40,929 nucleotides of DNA from MGBC163016 sp964462135 (GTDB taxonomy: Bacteria > Actinomycetota > Coriobacteriia > Coriobacteriales > Eggerthellaceae). This document shows, one piece after another, positions 26,029 to 35,077 of this stretch. Both the position numbers and the translations under genes were made by a program. The number at the start of each line of letters is the position of its first letter. Position 1 is the first letter of the stretch. The notes beneath the pieces are model-generated. The model had not been told where the DNA came from, made no database searches, and saw only the letters and a list, made by a program, of their open reading frames with translations. The DNA lies in the NCBI GenBank assembly GCA_964462135.1, contig CAYWWK010000020.1:1-40929 (forward strand), read 5' to 3'.

Positions 26029-26343
26029 ATGACGCAGCATCTAACGGAAGCGGATGTGCGTGACATCGCGGAATACACTCGGATAGGCATGACCGAAGAC
26101 GAGGTAGCGCAGATGACCGTGGATCTGAACTCCATCATAGACAGTTTGGAGATCATCCGAGAATACGATCTTGAGGGTGTGGAGCCCACGTTCCATCCCA
26201 TCGGAAGCCTATCGAATGTCATGCGCGAGGATGTTTGGGAGGATACCAGCTTCTCCCAGGACGATTCGCTGCGCAATGCACCGAAGCAGCAGGATGGGTG
26301 CTTCCTTATCCCTGCCATCCTTTCGGACGGGGGTGATCGGTGA
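26029..26343 (+). CDS. gatC: Asp-tRNA(Asn)/Glu-tRNA(Gln) amidotransferase subunit C
   Basis: 104 residues from the ATG at 26029. The small GatC subunit wraps GatA and GatB. MTQHLTEADVRDIAEYTRIGMTEDE and the stretch DLNSIIDSLEIIREYDLEGVEPTFHP match the family, including the conserved VEPTxHP motif. Its stop codon shares one base with the ATG of gatA (TGATG). An in-frame extension upstream is only an open frame opposite the metallophosphoesterase gene. Confidence 0.95.
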   Translation: MTQHLTEADVRDIAEYTRIGMTEDEVAQMTVDLNSIIDSLEIIREYDLEGVEPTFHPIGSLSNVMREDVWEDTSFSQDDSLRNAPKQQDGCFLIPAILSDGGDR

Positions 26344-27836
26344 TGGGCATCGCAGGCACTCCCTTCGGACAGATGAGCGTGCGGCAGATCCAAGCAGGAT
26401 TGGAGTCAGGAAAATTCTCCTGCGCGGAGATGACGGAGAGCGCCCTTGACGTCATCCAAGACAGGGACAGGGAAGTCCACGCATTCCTTGAGGTCACGCG
26501 CGACGAGGCCCTGAACCGGGCCCGTGCGCTGGATGCCCGGATAGCGCAGGGCAATTTCAGCGAAGCGGGCGCACTCCGAGGCATTCCGCTGGGTTACAAG
26601 GACAACATGAATCTGGTGGGGACGCATACCACGTGCGCTTCCAACATGCTGGAAAGCTATGTCTCTCCCTATACGGCAACCTGCGTTGAGAAGACCCTTG
26701 ATGCGGGTGCCATTCCCTTGGGCAAGTTGAACATGGACGAGTTCGCCTTCGGCTCCTCCACGGAGACGAGCGCCTTCGGTCCCACCCATAACCCATGGGA
26801 TCTCGAACGGGTCCCCGGTGGTTCTTCTGGCGGCAGTGCGGCAGCAGTGGCTGCAGGGCTCTTGCCGGTGACGCTGGGCTCTGACACCGGCGGCTCCATT
26901 CGGCAGCCTGCCTCCTTCTGTGGTGTCATCGGGGTGAAGCCCACCTACGGCATGGTATCCCGGTACGGTGTCGTTGCCTTCGGTTCCTCACTCGATCAGG
27001 TGGGCCCATTCGCCCGTACGGTGGAAGATGCCGCTTTTGCCATGAATGCCATTGCTGGCAAGGATGCCATGGACTGCACCTCCCAACCCATCCAGACGGA
27101 CTTCACGGCCAATCTTGGTGAAGGCGTGAAGGATATGAGGATAGGCGTCGTCCCTGCGTTCATGGATGCGCAGGGGCTTTCGGATGAGGTGAAGGCGAAG
27201 GTGGAGGAGGCGGCCCAGCGTTTGGAAGGCGCTGGCGCCAAGATCGAGGAGATAGAGCTTCCGAATGCGAAAGCCGCCATCAGCGCCTATTACGTGTTGG
27301 GCCCTTGCGAGGCCTTCAGCAACCTGGCTCGCTTCGATTCCGTCCGCTATGGCTATTGCGACCCGGGCCACAAGGACTTGGGAAGCCAATACGAAGCCAG
27401 CCGCGCCAAAGGGTTCGGCCCAGAGGCCCGCAGGCGCATCATGCTGGGCAGCTACCTGCTCTCGGCAGGTGTCTACGAGCAGTATTACTATCCGGCCCAG
27501 CAGGTGCGCACCTTGATCACCCAAGACTACACCGAAGCATTCAAGAGCGTGGATTGCCTGTTGGCACCATGCGCTCCCCGCACGGCATTCAAGTTCGGTG
27601 AGATTGCCGATCCTGCTGAGATGTACCTCTCTGACATGTTCACCATTTCCATCAACATCGCAGGCAATGGTGGCATGAGCATGCCGGTGGGAGTGGGTGC
27701 CCAAACGGGACTCCCCATTGGCGTGCAGCTCATCTCACCCGCGTTCAAGGATGAGAACATGTTCCGGGTAGCGGCAGAGCTGGAGCGGATCTACGGCAGC
27801 GCACAGGTTGCGCCTTCATTCAAGGCAGGTGAATAG
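26343..27836 (+). CDS. gatA: Asp-tRNA(Asn)/Glu-tRNA(Gln) amidotransferase subunit A
   Basis: 497 residues. GatA is the glutaminase of the complex: it releases ammonia from glutamine for amidation of misacylated tRNA. The amidase-signature triad is K86 (GYKDNMN), S161 (PGGSSGGSAAAV) and S185 (DTGGSIRQPAS); the spacings 75 and 24 equal those of S. aureus GatA. The ATG overlaps the gatC stop by one base; gatB follows one base after the stop. Complete GatCAB indicates that at least one of Gln-tRNA or Asn-tRNA is made by the indirect route in this organism. Confidence 0.97.
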   Translation: MGIAGTPFGQMSVRQIQAGLESGKFSCAEMTESALDVIQDRDREVHAFLEVTRDEALNRARALDARIAQGNFSEAGALRGIPLGYKDNMNLVGTHTTCASNMLESYVSPYTATCVEKTLDAGAIPLGKLNMDEFAFGSSTETSAFGPTHNPWDLERVPGGSSGGSAAAVAAGLLPVTLGSDTGGSIRQPASFCGVIGVKPTYGMVSRYGVVAFGSSLDQVGPFARTVEDAAFAMNAIAGKDAMDCTSQPIQTDFTANLGEGVKDMRIGVVPAFMDAQGLSDEVKAKVEEAAQRLEGAGAKIEEIELPNAKAAISAYYVLGPCEAFSNLARFDSVRYGYCDPGHKDLGSQYEASRAKGFGPEARRRIMLGSYLLSAGVYEQYYYPAQQVRTLITQDYTEAFKSVDCLLAPCAPRTAFKFGEIADPAEMYLSDMFTISINIAGNGGMSMPVGVGAQTGLPIGVQLISPAFKDENMFRVAAELERIYGSAQVAPSFKAGE

Positions 27837-27837
27837 C

Positions 27838-29424
27838 ATGCAGAGCTTGGAAGAGGTGCTTCGCCGCTACGAGGCGGTCATCGGACTGGAAGTCCACACT
27901 GAGCTGACCACGCTCACGACGAAGATGTTCTGCGGTTGCAAGCTGGAATTCGGTGCTGCCCCCAACACGCATACCTGTCCGGTGTGCTTGGGGCTGCCCG
28001 GTGCCCTTCCCGTGCCGAACAAGGCAGCCATCGAATCCATCGTATTGGCGGGCCTTGCCACCCATTGCGACATCGAAAAGCACTCCATGTTCTATCGGAA
28101 GAACTACATGTACCCTGACATGGCCAAGAACTTCCAAACCACTCAGGGCCCCGTTGCCTTCTGCATGAGGGGCTACCTTGATCTTGAGGTGGATGGAGCG
28201 GCGGCAAAGGAACGCCATGGCCTGGAAGGAGCCTGCGAAGGGGACGCCTTCGAGAACGTCACCGTGACCGCTGATGGCTACCGCGCCCATGTGGGCATCA
28301 CGCGCATCCACATGGAAGAGGATGCGGGCAAGATGAATCATATCGGGGGCGAAGAGGGACGCATCGCGGGAGCCACCCATTCCCTGGTTGACTACAATCG
28401 CGCCGGCACTCCCCTGATCGAGTTGGTGACTGAACCTGACCTGCGCACCCCTGAAGAGGCGCGTCTGTTCATGCAGAAGCTTCGTCAGATCTACCTGGCC
28501 TTGGGCATCTCTGACTGTTCCATGGAAGAGGGGAGCCTTCGCTGCGATGGGAACGTCTCCCTTCGCCGACGTGGGACCAAAGAGCTGGGTACGAAGACCG
28601 AGCTCAAGAACATCAACTCGTTCAAGGCGCTCCATGATGGACTGCTCTATGAGATTCGCCGTCAGGCGCAGGTGCTTGACGAGGGGGGCGTCATCTATCA
28701 GGAGACCCGCCACTGGGATCCTTCCGCCAAGCGGACCATTGTCATGCGGGTGAAGGAGACGGCCGATGACTATCGTCTCTTCCCCGAGCCCGATCTTGCG
28801 CCTTACAACCTTTCCGATGAGTTCATCGAAGGGGTCCGCGCGAAGCTGCCTGAGCTTCCCGATGACAAGGCTGCCCGTTTCAAGGAGACCTTCGGGCTTT
28901 CAGCCTACGATGCGCGTCATCTGGTTGAGCATCGTGCGACCGCGCAGTTCTTCGAGGCATGCATGGCCGCAGCGGCTGAAGGCGGCAAGGATGCATCAAG
29001 GTTCGCGAAGCCCTTGGCGAACCTCGTCATCAACGACGTCACGGCATGGCTGAATGCCAATGCGGATGCCTCCTTGGAGGAGTGCGCGCTCACTCCGTCT
29101 CGGGCTGTCCAGCTTGTGCAACTCATCGATGCGGGGGTCATCTCCTCCAAGCAGGGTAAGGAGGTCTTCGCAGCGGTGCTGGAAGAGGACAAGGACCCGA
29201 AGACCATCGTGGATGAGCGAGGCATGGAACAGGTGTCTGACACCGGTGCCATCGAAGCGGTGGTGGATGCGGTCTTGGCCGAGAACCCTGACAAGGTTGA
29301 GCAATACAAGGGAGGCAAGACCGGACTCATCGGGTTCTTCGTGGGCCAATGCATGAAGCGCATGGCCGGCAAGGGCAATCCCCAGATGATCAATCAGCTC
29401 TTGGAAGAGAAGCTGGGGCAGTAG
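27838..29424 (+). CDS. gatB: Asp-tRNA(Asn)/Glu-tRNA(Gln) amidotransferase subunit B
   Basis: 528 residues from the ATG at 27838. GatB is the tRNA-dependent kinase and amidation subunit. YEAVIGLEVHTEL opens the catalytic domain; MFCGCK and THTCPVCLGLPGALPVPN carry the CxC and CxxC zinc ligands; the HxGI, EEDAGK and DYNRAGTPLIELVTEPD segments are family signatures. The C-terminal YqeY-like tail domain (KDASRFAKPLANLVIND to the end) is present. It is the last gene of the gatCAB unit; no clear terminator was found behind it. Confidence 0.97.
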   Translation: MQSLEEVLRRYEAVIGLEVHTELTTLTTKMFCGCKLEFGAAPNTHTCPVCLGLPGALPVPNKAAIESIVLAGLATHCDIEKHSMFYRKNYMYPDMAKNFQTTQGPVAFCMRGYLDLEVDGAAAKERHGLEGACEGDAFENVTVTADGYRAHVGITRIHMEEDAGKMNHIGGEEGRIAGATHSLVDYNRAGTPLIELVTEPDLRTPEEARLFMQKLRQIYLALGISDCSMEEGSLRCDGNVSLRRRGTKELGTKTELKNINSFKALHDGLLYEIRRQAQVLDEGGVIYQETRHWDPSAKRTIVMRVKETADDYRLFPEPDLAPYNLSDEFIEGVRAKLPELPDDKAARFKETFGLSAYDARHLVEHRATAQFFEACMAAAAEGGKDASRFAKPLANLVINDVTAWLNANADASLEECALTPSRAVQLVQLIDAGVISSKQGKEVFAAVLEEDKDPKTIVDERGMEQVSDTGAIEAVVDAVLAENPDKVEQYKGGKTGLIGFFVGQCMKRMAGKGNPQMINQLLEEKLGQ

Positions 29425-29539
29425 CGAAAGGATATTCGGCTCTGCCGACTCCTCCCCATCGGATGGCAGGGGTATGAGGTTTCCGCAGAGCGGGTTGGAC
29501 CGATTGGGTTGATCGGGTCATCGGGTCGATCTCCGCTTC

Positions 29540-29620
29540 GCTCGGATCGACCCCTACGACGCTTGGATCGGCTCTACGATGCTTGGTCGACCCTTACGAC
29601 GCTCGGATCGGTCTTGACGG
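29540..29620. repeat. four tandem 20-21-base units in the his leader
   Basis: Units start at 29540, 29561, 29581 and 29601, each beginning GCTYGG(A)TCG and mostly ending TACGAC or a variant. The first unit also pairs with an upstream GGTCGATC (29524-29531 against 29545-29552), giving an 8-bp stem. The stretch from gatB to hisZG otherwise shows no gene. These could be regulator-binding sites or simple repeat expansion. Confidence 0.6.
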
Positions 29621-29650
29621 ATCTGAGCTGTGAAGCGGAAAATCGTCATC

Positions 29651-29676
29651 ACTTTAGCACTCTACTGTGCTAAAGT
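29651..29676. promoter_or_regulatory. operator-like inverted repeat before the his operon
   Basis: ACTTTAGCAC-N6-GTGCTAAAGT is a perfect 10-bp inverted repeat 33 bases upstream of the hisZG start. Its size and place fit a repressor operator in the promoter. The half-site TTAGCAC resembles the HrcA CIRCE half-site, but CIRCE has a much wider spacer, so it is probably another regulator. Confidence 0.6.
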
Positions 29677-29708
29677 ATCGGCCATTCGATACGTTTACGA
29701 GGAGTGCC

Positions 29709-31385
29709 ATGAATCTTGTGACGCCTACTGGCTTTCGGGACGTGCTGCCCGATGAGGCAATCGAGCGCGAGCGCATCACGCGTCGCGTTCAAGATCTGTT
29801 CGCCCAAGAGGGCTTCCAGCCTATCGAGACACCGACGCTTGAGGCGATGGATGTGGTGAATGCCGGACTGCATCTTCCCGCATCCCCCTTCCGTTTCTTC
29901 GATTCCCAAGGTGATCTGTTGGCAATGCGTCCCGATGTCACCCTGCAGGTCGCCCGTATGTGCTCGACGCGTCTGCGCGATGCGGATGGGCCGGTGCGTC
30001 TTCGCTACACGCAGCGTGTCTTCCGTGAGGTCGAAGGTGCTGCGCAAGTCACTCCTCGCGAGATGACCCAGATGGGGGTTGAGGATATTGGCGAGGAAGG
30101 ATGGCAGGTGGATTGTGCCTTGGCCTCGCTGATGGTCCGTGCCTTGGAACTGGCAGGAGTCACCCATCTCACGCTTGCTTTGGCTACCGTGGCACCTCTG
30201 CGTGCGCTGTTGGAGCGATCAGGGGGAAGCGACCAGTGGAAGCGTGCCGTGCTGGATGCCTGCCACTCTTCCGACCTCGTTGCCTTGGAACAGCTCACCT
30301 TGGCAGGTGAGGCTGCTGGGGTGAGCATGGAAGGGGTTGCCCCAGCCTACAGTCAAGCCATCTTCGATCTCATGCAGGTGCGTGGTGGTGAAGAGGCGGT
30401 GCAGTTGGCTCGCACCATCACCGCTCCCCTTGGATGTGCGCAAGGCCTTGACGAATTGGACCAGGTGCTCACAGAGGTGCGCGCGGCTTGCCCTGATGCC
30501 ACGCTTCTCGTGGACTTCTCGGTCATGAGCTCATTCGACTATTACACGGGCATCGTCTTCGAGGCATTCTCTCCGTATGTGGGAAGCGCCTTGGGTTCGG
30601 GCGGTCGCTACGACAACATGCTCGCTTCCTTTGGCGCTCCCAAGGCGGCAGCGGGATTCGCCTTCTCACTGGAACAGGCCATGGCGGCAGCGGCGGCACA
30701 GGAAGAGGGCACTGATCGCAAGCTGCGTATCGCGGTGCCCAAAGGCGCCCTCAACAAGGATGCCATCCAGAATCTGGCAGCAGCTGGATTGGATGTGGAG
30801 GGCCTTGCCGACCCGGGACGCCAGCTGGTCATCTCCACGCCCTCGGCTGACTACATCATCGTCCGTCCCTCCGACGCCCCTGCGTTTGTGGCATCAGGCG
30901 CTGCTGACTGCGGCATCTGCGGTCGGGATTCGCTTCTTGAGACGGACGCCCAGGTGGTGCAGCTGGCAGACCTCAAGTTCGGAGGATGCCGCTTCGTGGT
31001 GGCGGAGCTTGAGGGCACTGAAAGCGCGATCCAAGAGCGTTATCGCCGTTTGGGGTCTTTGCGTGTTGCCACCAAGTACCCGAACATCACACGCGCCCAT
31101 TTCGCCAAGAGGGGCATCCAAGCTGACATCGTGAAGCTCAATGGCAACATAGAGCTTGCCCCAATGACAGGGCTGGCCGAGCGCATCGTCGACATCACGG
31201 CCACGGGGACGACCCTTCGAGAGAATCATCTGACCATCGTGGAGGAAGTACTCTCCTCCACCGCCCGCTTCTTCGCGAATCCCTCGCGGCTGCGCACCGA
31301 TGGTCGCATAGTAGAATTGGCACGTGTCTTGGCGCAGAACGCCAAGGAGGCCGCATACGATCCCATAGCAGGTGGAACAAGATGA
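29709..31385 (+). CDS. hisZG: fused HisZ-HisG ATP phosphoribosyltransferase
   Basis: 558 residues from the ATG at 29709, with GAGGAG four bases before it. Residues 1-325 are HisZ, the catalytically inactive histidyl-tRNA-synthetase-like regulatory subunit (TPTGFRDVLPDEA, RPDVTLQVAR, RYTQRVFREVE, FDYYTGIVFEAFSP, GSGGRYDNM). After an Ala/Glu linker, residues 338-558 are a short-form HisG (LRIAVPKGALNKDA, CGICGRDSLLE, and PRPP-binding VDITATGTTLRENHL) without the C-terminal regulatory domain of long HisG. Short HisG normally needs a separate HisZ; here both are one chain. It performs the first committed step, ATP + PRPP to phosphoribosyl-ATP, and should be the feedback point. The gene heads the his operon and overlaps hisD by four bases. 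Confidence 0.95.
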   Translation: MNLVTPTGFRDVLPDEAIERERITRRVQDLFAQEGFQPIETPTLEAMDVVNAGLHLPASPFRFFDSQGDLLAMRPDVTLQVARMCSTRLRDADGPVRLRYTQRVFREVEGAAQVTPREMTQMGVEDIGEEGWQVDCALASLMVRALELAGVTHLTLALATVAPLRALLERSGGSDQWKRAVLDACHSSDLVALEQLTLAGEAAGVSMEGVAPAYSQAIFDLMQVRGGEEAVQLARTITAPLGCAQGLDELDQVLTEVRAACPDATLLVDFSVMSSFDYYTGIVFEAFSPYVGSALGSGGRYDNMLASFGAPKAAAGFAFSLEQAMAAAAAQEEGTDRKLRIAVPKGALNKDAIQNLAAAGLDVEGLADPGRQLVISTPSADYIIVRPSDAPAFVASGAADCGICGRDSLLETDAQVVQLADLKFGGCRFVVAELEGTESAIQERYRRLGSLRVATKYPNITRAHFAKRGIQADIVKLNGNIELAPMTGLAERIVDITATGTTLRENHLTIVEEVLSSTARFFANPSRLRTDGRIVELARVLAQNAKEAAYDPIAGGTR

Positions 31386-32716
31386 TGAGACGAATAGAAC
31401 TGAAGCCGACTGAACCCTTTCGGAAAGAGCTCATTGACCGAACAGGGGCATTCAATGCCGACGCGCTCAAGGCGGCAACCGACATCGTGGCTGAGGTGCG
31501 TGCAGAAGGGGACGCGGCCCTTGTCGCGCTGACCGAGAAGTTCGATGGGGTGAAGCTTGATGCCTTCAGGCTGCCGAAAGCCGCTATGGATGAGGCGCTT
31601 TCCGAGGTTGACCCCGATACGCTGGAGGCATTGCAGCATGCCGCACGGCAGATCCGCGATTTCCACGAACGTCAGGTGACCCAAAGCTGGCTCTTTGCCC
31701 GTGAAGATGGCGCCTTGGTGGGAGCGAAGGTGACCCCTCTCGATTCCGTGGGCATCTATGTGCCAGGGGGGCGCGCCCTGTATCCTTCCACGGTGCTGAT
31801 GAATGCCATTCCCGCGAGTGTGGCGGGGGTGGCTCGCATCGCATGCATGACGCCGCCCCAGAAGGACGGCACGGTTGATGCTGCCATCCTGGCCGCCTGC
31901 AAGCTGGCAGGCGTGACCGAGGTCTATACCTTGGGAGGGGCTCAGGCCATTGCAGCCCTTGCCTATGGCACTGAGACCATCAGTCCGGTCGACAAGATCA
32001 CGGGACCGGGGAATGCCTATGTGGCGGCAGCGAAGAAGGTGGTCTCGGGGGATGTGGGCATCGATATGATCGCTGGTCCTTCTGAGGTGTGCGTGGTGGC
32101 CGATGAGACAGCGGCTCCTTCGCTTGTTGCCATTGATCTCATGGCGCAGGCTGAGCATGATCCCATGGCTGCCTGCTATCTGGTCTGCGAGTCTGCTGCC
32201 TATGCTGATGAGGTGGAAGCGCGGCTGGAAGAGCATCTGGGCCATTCTCCGCGGGCGGACATCACGCGTCAGTCGTTGGAGGACCACGGACTCATCGTCA
32301 TCGTGAATGATATGGATCAGGCTCTTCAAACGGTGAACATCATCGCGCCTGAGCATTTGGAGATGCATGTGGCCCATGCCATGGATTACTTGGGGCAAAT
32401 CAGGAACGCGGGAGCCATCTTCTTGGGCGAATGGACGCCGGAAGCCATAGGTGATTACGTGGCTGGCCCCAACCACACCCTGCCAACGGGAGGAACCGCG
32501 CGTTTCGCAAGCCCCCTTTCGGTGGATGAGTTCGTGAAGAAGAGCTCCATCATCCAGTACAGCGCTCAGGCACTGGCCCATGATGCCAAGGCGGTCATGC
32601 AGATTGCCATGCATGAGGGGCTGTGGGCGCATGCTCAGTCAGTTGCCTTGCGCATGGAGGATGCTTTGAGCGAAGCGGCCGCCAACGAGAAGATGGATGG
32701 CTCCATCCATGGATAG
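31382..32716 (+). CDS. hisD: histidinol dehydrogenase
   Basis: 444 residues. HisD is a zinc enzyme that oxidises histidinol to histidine in two NAD-dependent steps, the end of the pathway. YVPGGRALYPSTVLMNAIPA, GPGNAYVAAAKK, DMIAGPSEV, AQAEHDPMA (zinc-site Gln and His) and AGPNHTLPTGGTARF are all present, so it looks active. The ATG lies in the stop of the preceding gene (ATGA at 31382-31385). Its 3' end overlaps hisC. Confidence 0.97.
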   Translation: MMRRIELKPTEPFRKELIDRTGAFNADALKAATDIVAEVRAEGDAALVALTEKFDGVKLDAFRLPKAAMDEALSEVDPDTLEALQHAARQIRDFHERQVTQSWLFAREDGALVGAKVTPLDSVGIYVPGGRALYPSTVLMNAIPASVAGVARIACMTPPQKDGTVDAAILAACKLAGVTEVYTLGGAQAIAALAYGTETISPVDKITGPGNAYVAAAKKVVSGDVGIDMIAGPSEVCVVADETAAPSLVAIDLMAQAEHDPMAACYLVCESAAYADEVEARLEEHLGHSPRADITRQSLEDHGLIVIVNDMDQALQTVNIIAPEHLEMHVAHAMDYLGQIRNAGAIFLGEWTPEAIGDYVAGPNHTLPTGGTARFASPLSVDEFVKKSSIIQYSAQALAHDAKAVMQIAMHEGLWAHAQSVALRMEDALSEAAANEKMDGSIHG

Positions 32717-33791
32717 CGTACGCAAGCCCTCTGCCAAGCTGGCGAACCTGACCCCCTATGATCCGAAGTACCTTCCGGCTGAAGCCATGATGTCGGCCAA
32801 CGAGAACCCGCGGGATGTGAGCGATGACCTGCGGCGCAAGATCGAGCCGGCCATTCGTCAGGTGCACTTCAATCGCTATCCTGATCCTTTGGCCAATGAT
32901 CTGCGAGATGTCATTGCGCAGGCAAACGGACTTGATCGTGACCAGGTGCTCGTGGGCAATGGCGGGGATGAGCTGCTCTTCGACACGGCCTTGGCCTGGG
33001 GAGGTCCTGGGCGCACGTTCTTGAACCTGCCTCCCACGTTTTCCGTGTATGAGGCGAATGCGCGCCTGACGGATACGGATGTCATCAACATCCCACGACT
33101 TGCGGATGGGCGATTCAGCATCGACGAGGAAGCCGTATTGAAAGCGGTCTCGGGGTCGGACAGTCCGGTTGACTTCACGATCATCGCCAGTCCCAACAAC
33201 CCCACCGGGCTGCGCGCTCGTACTGACTTCCTGCGTGAATTGCTCAACGCAACGGATGCGCTTGTCATGGTGGATGAGGCGTACTTCGAATTCTCGCGGG
33301 AGACCATGCGTCCGTATCTGGATGCCAACAGGAATCTGGTCATCTTGCGGACGTTCAGCAAGGCGTTCAGCCTGGCGGGTGTGCGCGTGGGCTACATCAT
33401 GGGGCATCCTGACGTCATCCGCGAATACCTGAAGGTGCGCCAGCCATATTCGGTGGACGCAGTCAGTCAGACGATCGCCCGGGTGATCTTCGAGAATCGC
33501 TCTGAATTCGAGCCGGGTATCGAAGCGATCATATCCGAGCGTGAGCGTCTGATCGGGGCCTTGGGAGCGTTCCCTGGGGTGGAGGCATTCCCCAGCCATT
33601 CGAACTGGGTGCTGTTCCGTGCGCCTCATGCTGATGCGGTATGGCAGAGCCTCTTTGATCGGGGTATCTTGGTGCGCGATTTCAGCAACGCGCCTGGTCT
33701 TGAGGGCACATTGCGGGTGACGGTGGGCACGCCGGAGCAAAACGATGCGTTCTTGGATGCGCTCAGGACGAGCCTCCGAGAGCTCAGATGA
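32697..33791 (+). CDS. hisC: histidinol-phosphate aminotransferase
   Basis: 364 residues, a fold-type I PLP aminotransferase that converts imidazole-acetol phosphate to histidinol phosphate. SANENPRDVS, the PNNPTGLRAR motif, VDEAYFEF and the PLP-lysine motif TFSKAFSLAGVRVGY (K222) are clear; an Arg in GTLRVTVGTPEQN binds the substrate phosphate or carboxylate side. The start is ATG 32697 (20-base overlap with hisD) or ATG 32709 (8-base overlap); neither has a strong ribosome binding site, so translational coupling is likely. Confidence 0.95.
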   Translation: MAPSMDSVRKPSAKLANLTPYDPKYLPAEAMMSANENPRDVSDDLRRKIEPAIRQVHFNRYPDPLANDLRDVIAQANGLDRDQVLVGNGGDELLFDTALAWGGPGRTFLNLPPTFSVYEANARLTDTDVINIPRLADGRFSIDEEAVLKAVSGSDSPVDFTIIASPNNPTGLRARTDFLRELLNATDALVMVDEAYFEFSRETMRPYLDANRNLVILRTFSKAFSLAGVRVGYIMGHPDVIREYLKVRQPYSVDAVSQTIARVIFENRSEFEPGIEAIISERERLIGALGAFPGVEAFPSHSNWVLFRAPHADAVWQSLFDRGILVRDFSNAPGLEGTLRVTVGTPEQNDAFLDALRTSLRELR

Positions 33792-33854
33792 CAGTGCAGG
33801 ACGAAAGCGCAATGCACGGCAAGGATGCAGCAAGCGCAACTGGAGGAGAAGAAC

Positions 33855-34451
33855 ATGGAAGGTGAGCGTACCGCAACGATCACGCGCAAGACGCGTGAGA
33901 CGGATATCACCGTGACCATCGATGTGGACGGGCAGGGCAGGGCCGATGTTGAGACGGGCGTGGGTTTCTTCGACCACATGCTGGACGCGTTCTGTCGCCA
34001 CGCGCTCTTCGACATGACCGTGCGCTGTGATGGCGATCTGCAGGTGGATGCGCATCATTCGGTGGAGGACACCGGCATCGTGATGGGGCAGGCCATCGCG
34101 CAGGCGCTGGGGGACAAGCGCGGGATCGAGCGTTTTGCAAGCTGCGCGGTGCCCATGGATGAAGCGCTTGTGATGTGCGCGCTGGATATATCTGGACGCG
34201 GTCAGGCATACTGGGCGATGGATATCCCCATTGACGCCATTGCCACCTTCGACACGCAGCTGGCGCGCGAGTTCTTCATCGCGCTGGCGGCGAATGCGGG
34301 CATCACGCTGCACCTGCGGCAGTTCTCGGGTGAGAATGCGCATCATCTCATCGAAGCGGCGTTCAAGGCGTGTGGCCGTGCGCTCCGATATGCGACGGCG
34401 GAGAACCCGCGGACGCGCGACGCCATTCCCTCAACGAAGGGCGCGCTGTGA
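33855..34451 (+). CDS. hisB: imidazoleglycerol-phosphate dehydratase
   Basis: 198 residues from the ATG at 33855, which has a strong GGAGGAG six bases before it; an ATG at 33825 has none. This is the manganese-dependent dehydratase, monofunctional, without the N-terminal phosphatase domain of E. coli HisB. Metal-binding motifs are GVGFFDHMLDAF, DAHHSVEDTGI and the later GENAHHLIEAAFKA. It begins 63 bases after hisC and ends overlapping hisH (GTGA). Confidence 0.96.
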   Translation: MEGERTATITRKTRETDITVTIDVDGQGRADVETGVGFFDHMLDAFCRHALFDMTVRCDGDLQVDAHHSVEDTGIVMGQAIAQALGDKRGIERFASCAVPMDEALVMCALDISGRGQAYWAMDIPIDAIATFDTQLAREFFIALAANAGITLHLRQFSGENAHHLIEAAFKACGRALRYATAENPRTRDAIPSTKGAL

Positions 34452-35074
34452 TCGCCGTTGTCGATTACAAGAAGGGCAACATCAAATCGGTTGAGCGCGG
34501 GCTGGCAGCATGCGGAGCGGACGTTCTGGTCACGGATGCGCCGGAGGATATCCTGCGCGCCGAAGGCATCGTGCTTCCGGGTGTTGGCGCGTTCGCTGAT
34601 GCCATGGGCACCTTGGAGGTCTCAGGCCAGGCAGACGCCATCAGGCAGGCGGTGAGCGAAGGGATGCCGTTCCTGGGCATCTGCTTGGGCATGCATCTCA
34701 TGTACGAGGCAGGCGAAGAGCATGCCGAAGACGGTGCGATCGAAGGGCTTGGGCTTGTCCCGGGCATCGTTGGGCGCCTGCCGCGTGAGGATGCGCAAGG
34801 ACGTGCGCACAAGATTCCCCATGTGGGGTGGAATCAGGTTGCGGCTGAAGATGAGATGCTCTTCGCTGGCATTCCCTCCGAATCCTACTTCTACTTCACG
34901 CATTCCTACGCTGCTCCTGAGTCCCCGTTCACCATCGGCCACACGACCCATTCGGTAACGTTTCCCTCGGCAGTGAGGCGCGGCAACGCGTTCGGTGTAC
35001 AGTTCCATCCAGAGAAGAGCTCGGATGCGGGAGCGAAGCTGCTGCAGAACTTCGTGGGATTCGTGAAAGGATAG
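34448..35074 (+). CDS. hisH: imidazole glycerol phosphate synthase, glutaminase subunit
   Basis: 208 residues starting with GTG in the hisB stop (GTGA, 34448-34451). HisH is a class I glutamine amidotransferase that passes ammonia to HisF. The nucleophile C79 lies in GICLGMH, and the His and Glu of the triad lie in FGVQFHPEKSS near the C-terminus; LPGVGAF and the oxyanion region are normal. hisA follows three bases after the stop. Confidence 0.96.
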   Translation: MIAVVDYKKGNIKSVERGLAACGADVLVTDAPEDILRAEGIVLPGVGAFADAMGTLEVSGQADAIRQAVSEGMPFLGICLGMHLMYEAGEEHAEDGAIEGLGLVPGIVGRLPREDAQGRAHKIPHVGWNQVAAEDEMLFAGIPSESYFYFTHSYAAPESPFTIGHTTHSVTFPSAVRRGNAFGVQFHPEKSSDAGAKLLQNFVGFVKG

Positions 35075-35077
35075 CCA

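Noticed and set aside
29651..29676. Reading the his inverted repeat as a CIRCE element for HrcA
   Set aside because: The half-site matches, but the spacing between TTAGCAC and GTGCTAA is six bases instead of thirteen, and the downstream genes are not chaperones.
31226..32632. Very long - strand open frame opposite hisD (and similar ones opposite dnaE, hisC, hisB, hisH and truA)
   Set aside because: They lie antisense to well-recognised enzymes, are rich in His and Arg as expected of mirrored G+C-rich codons, and show no domain.
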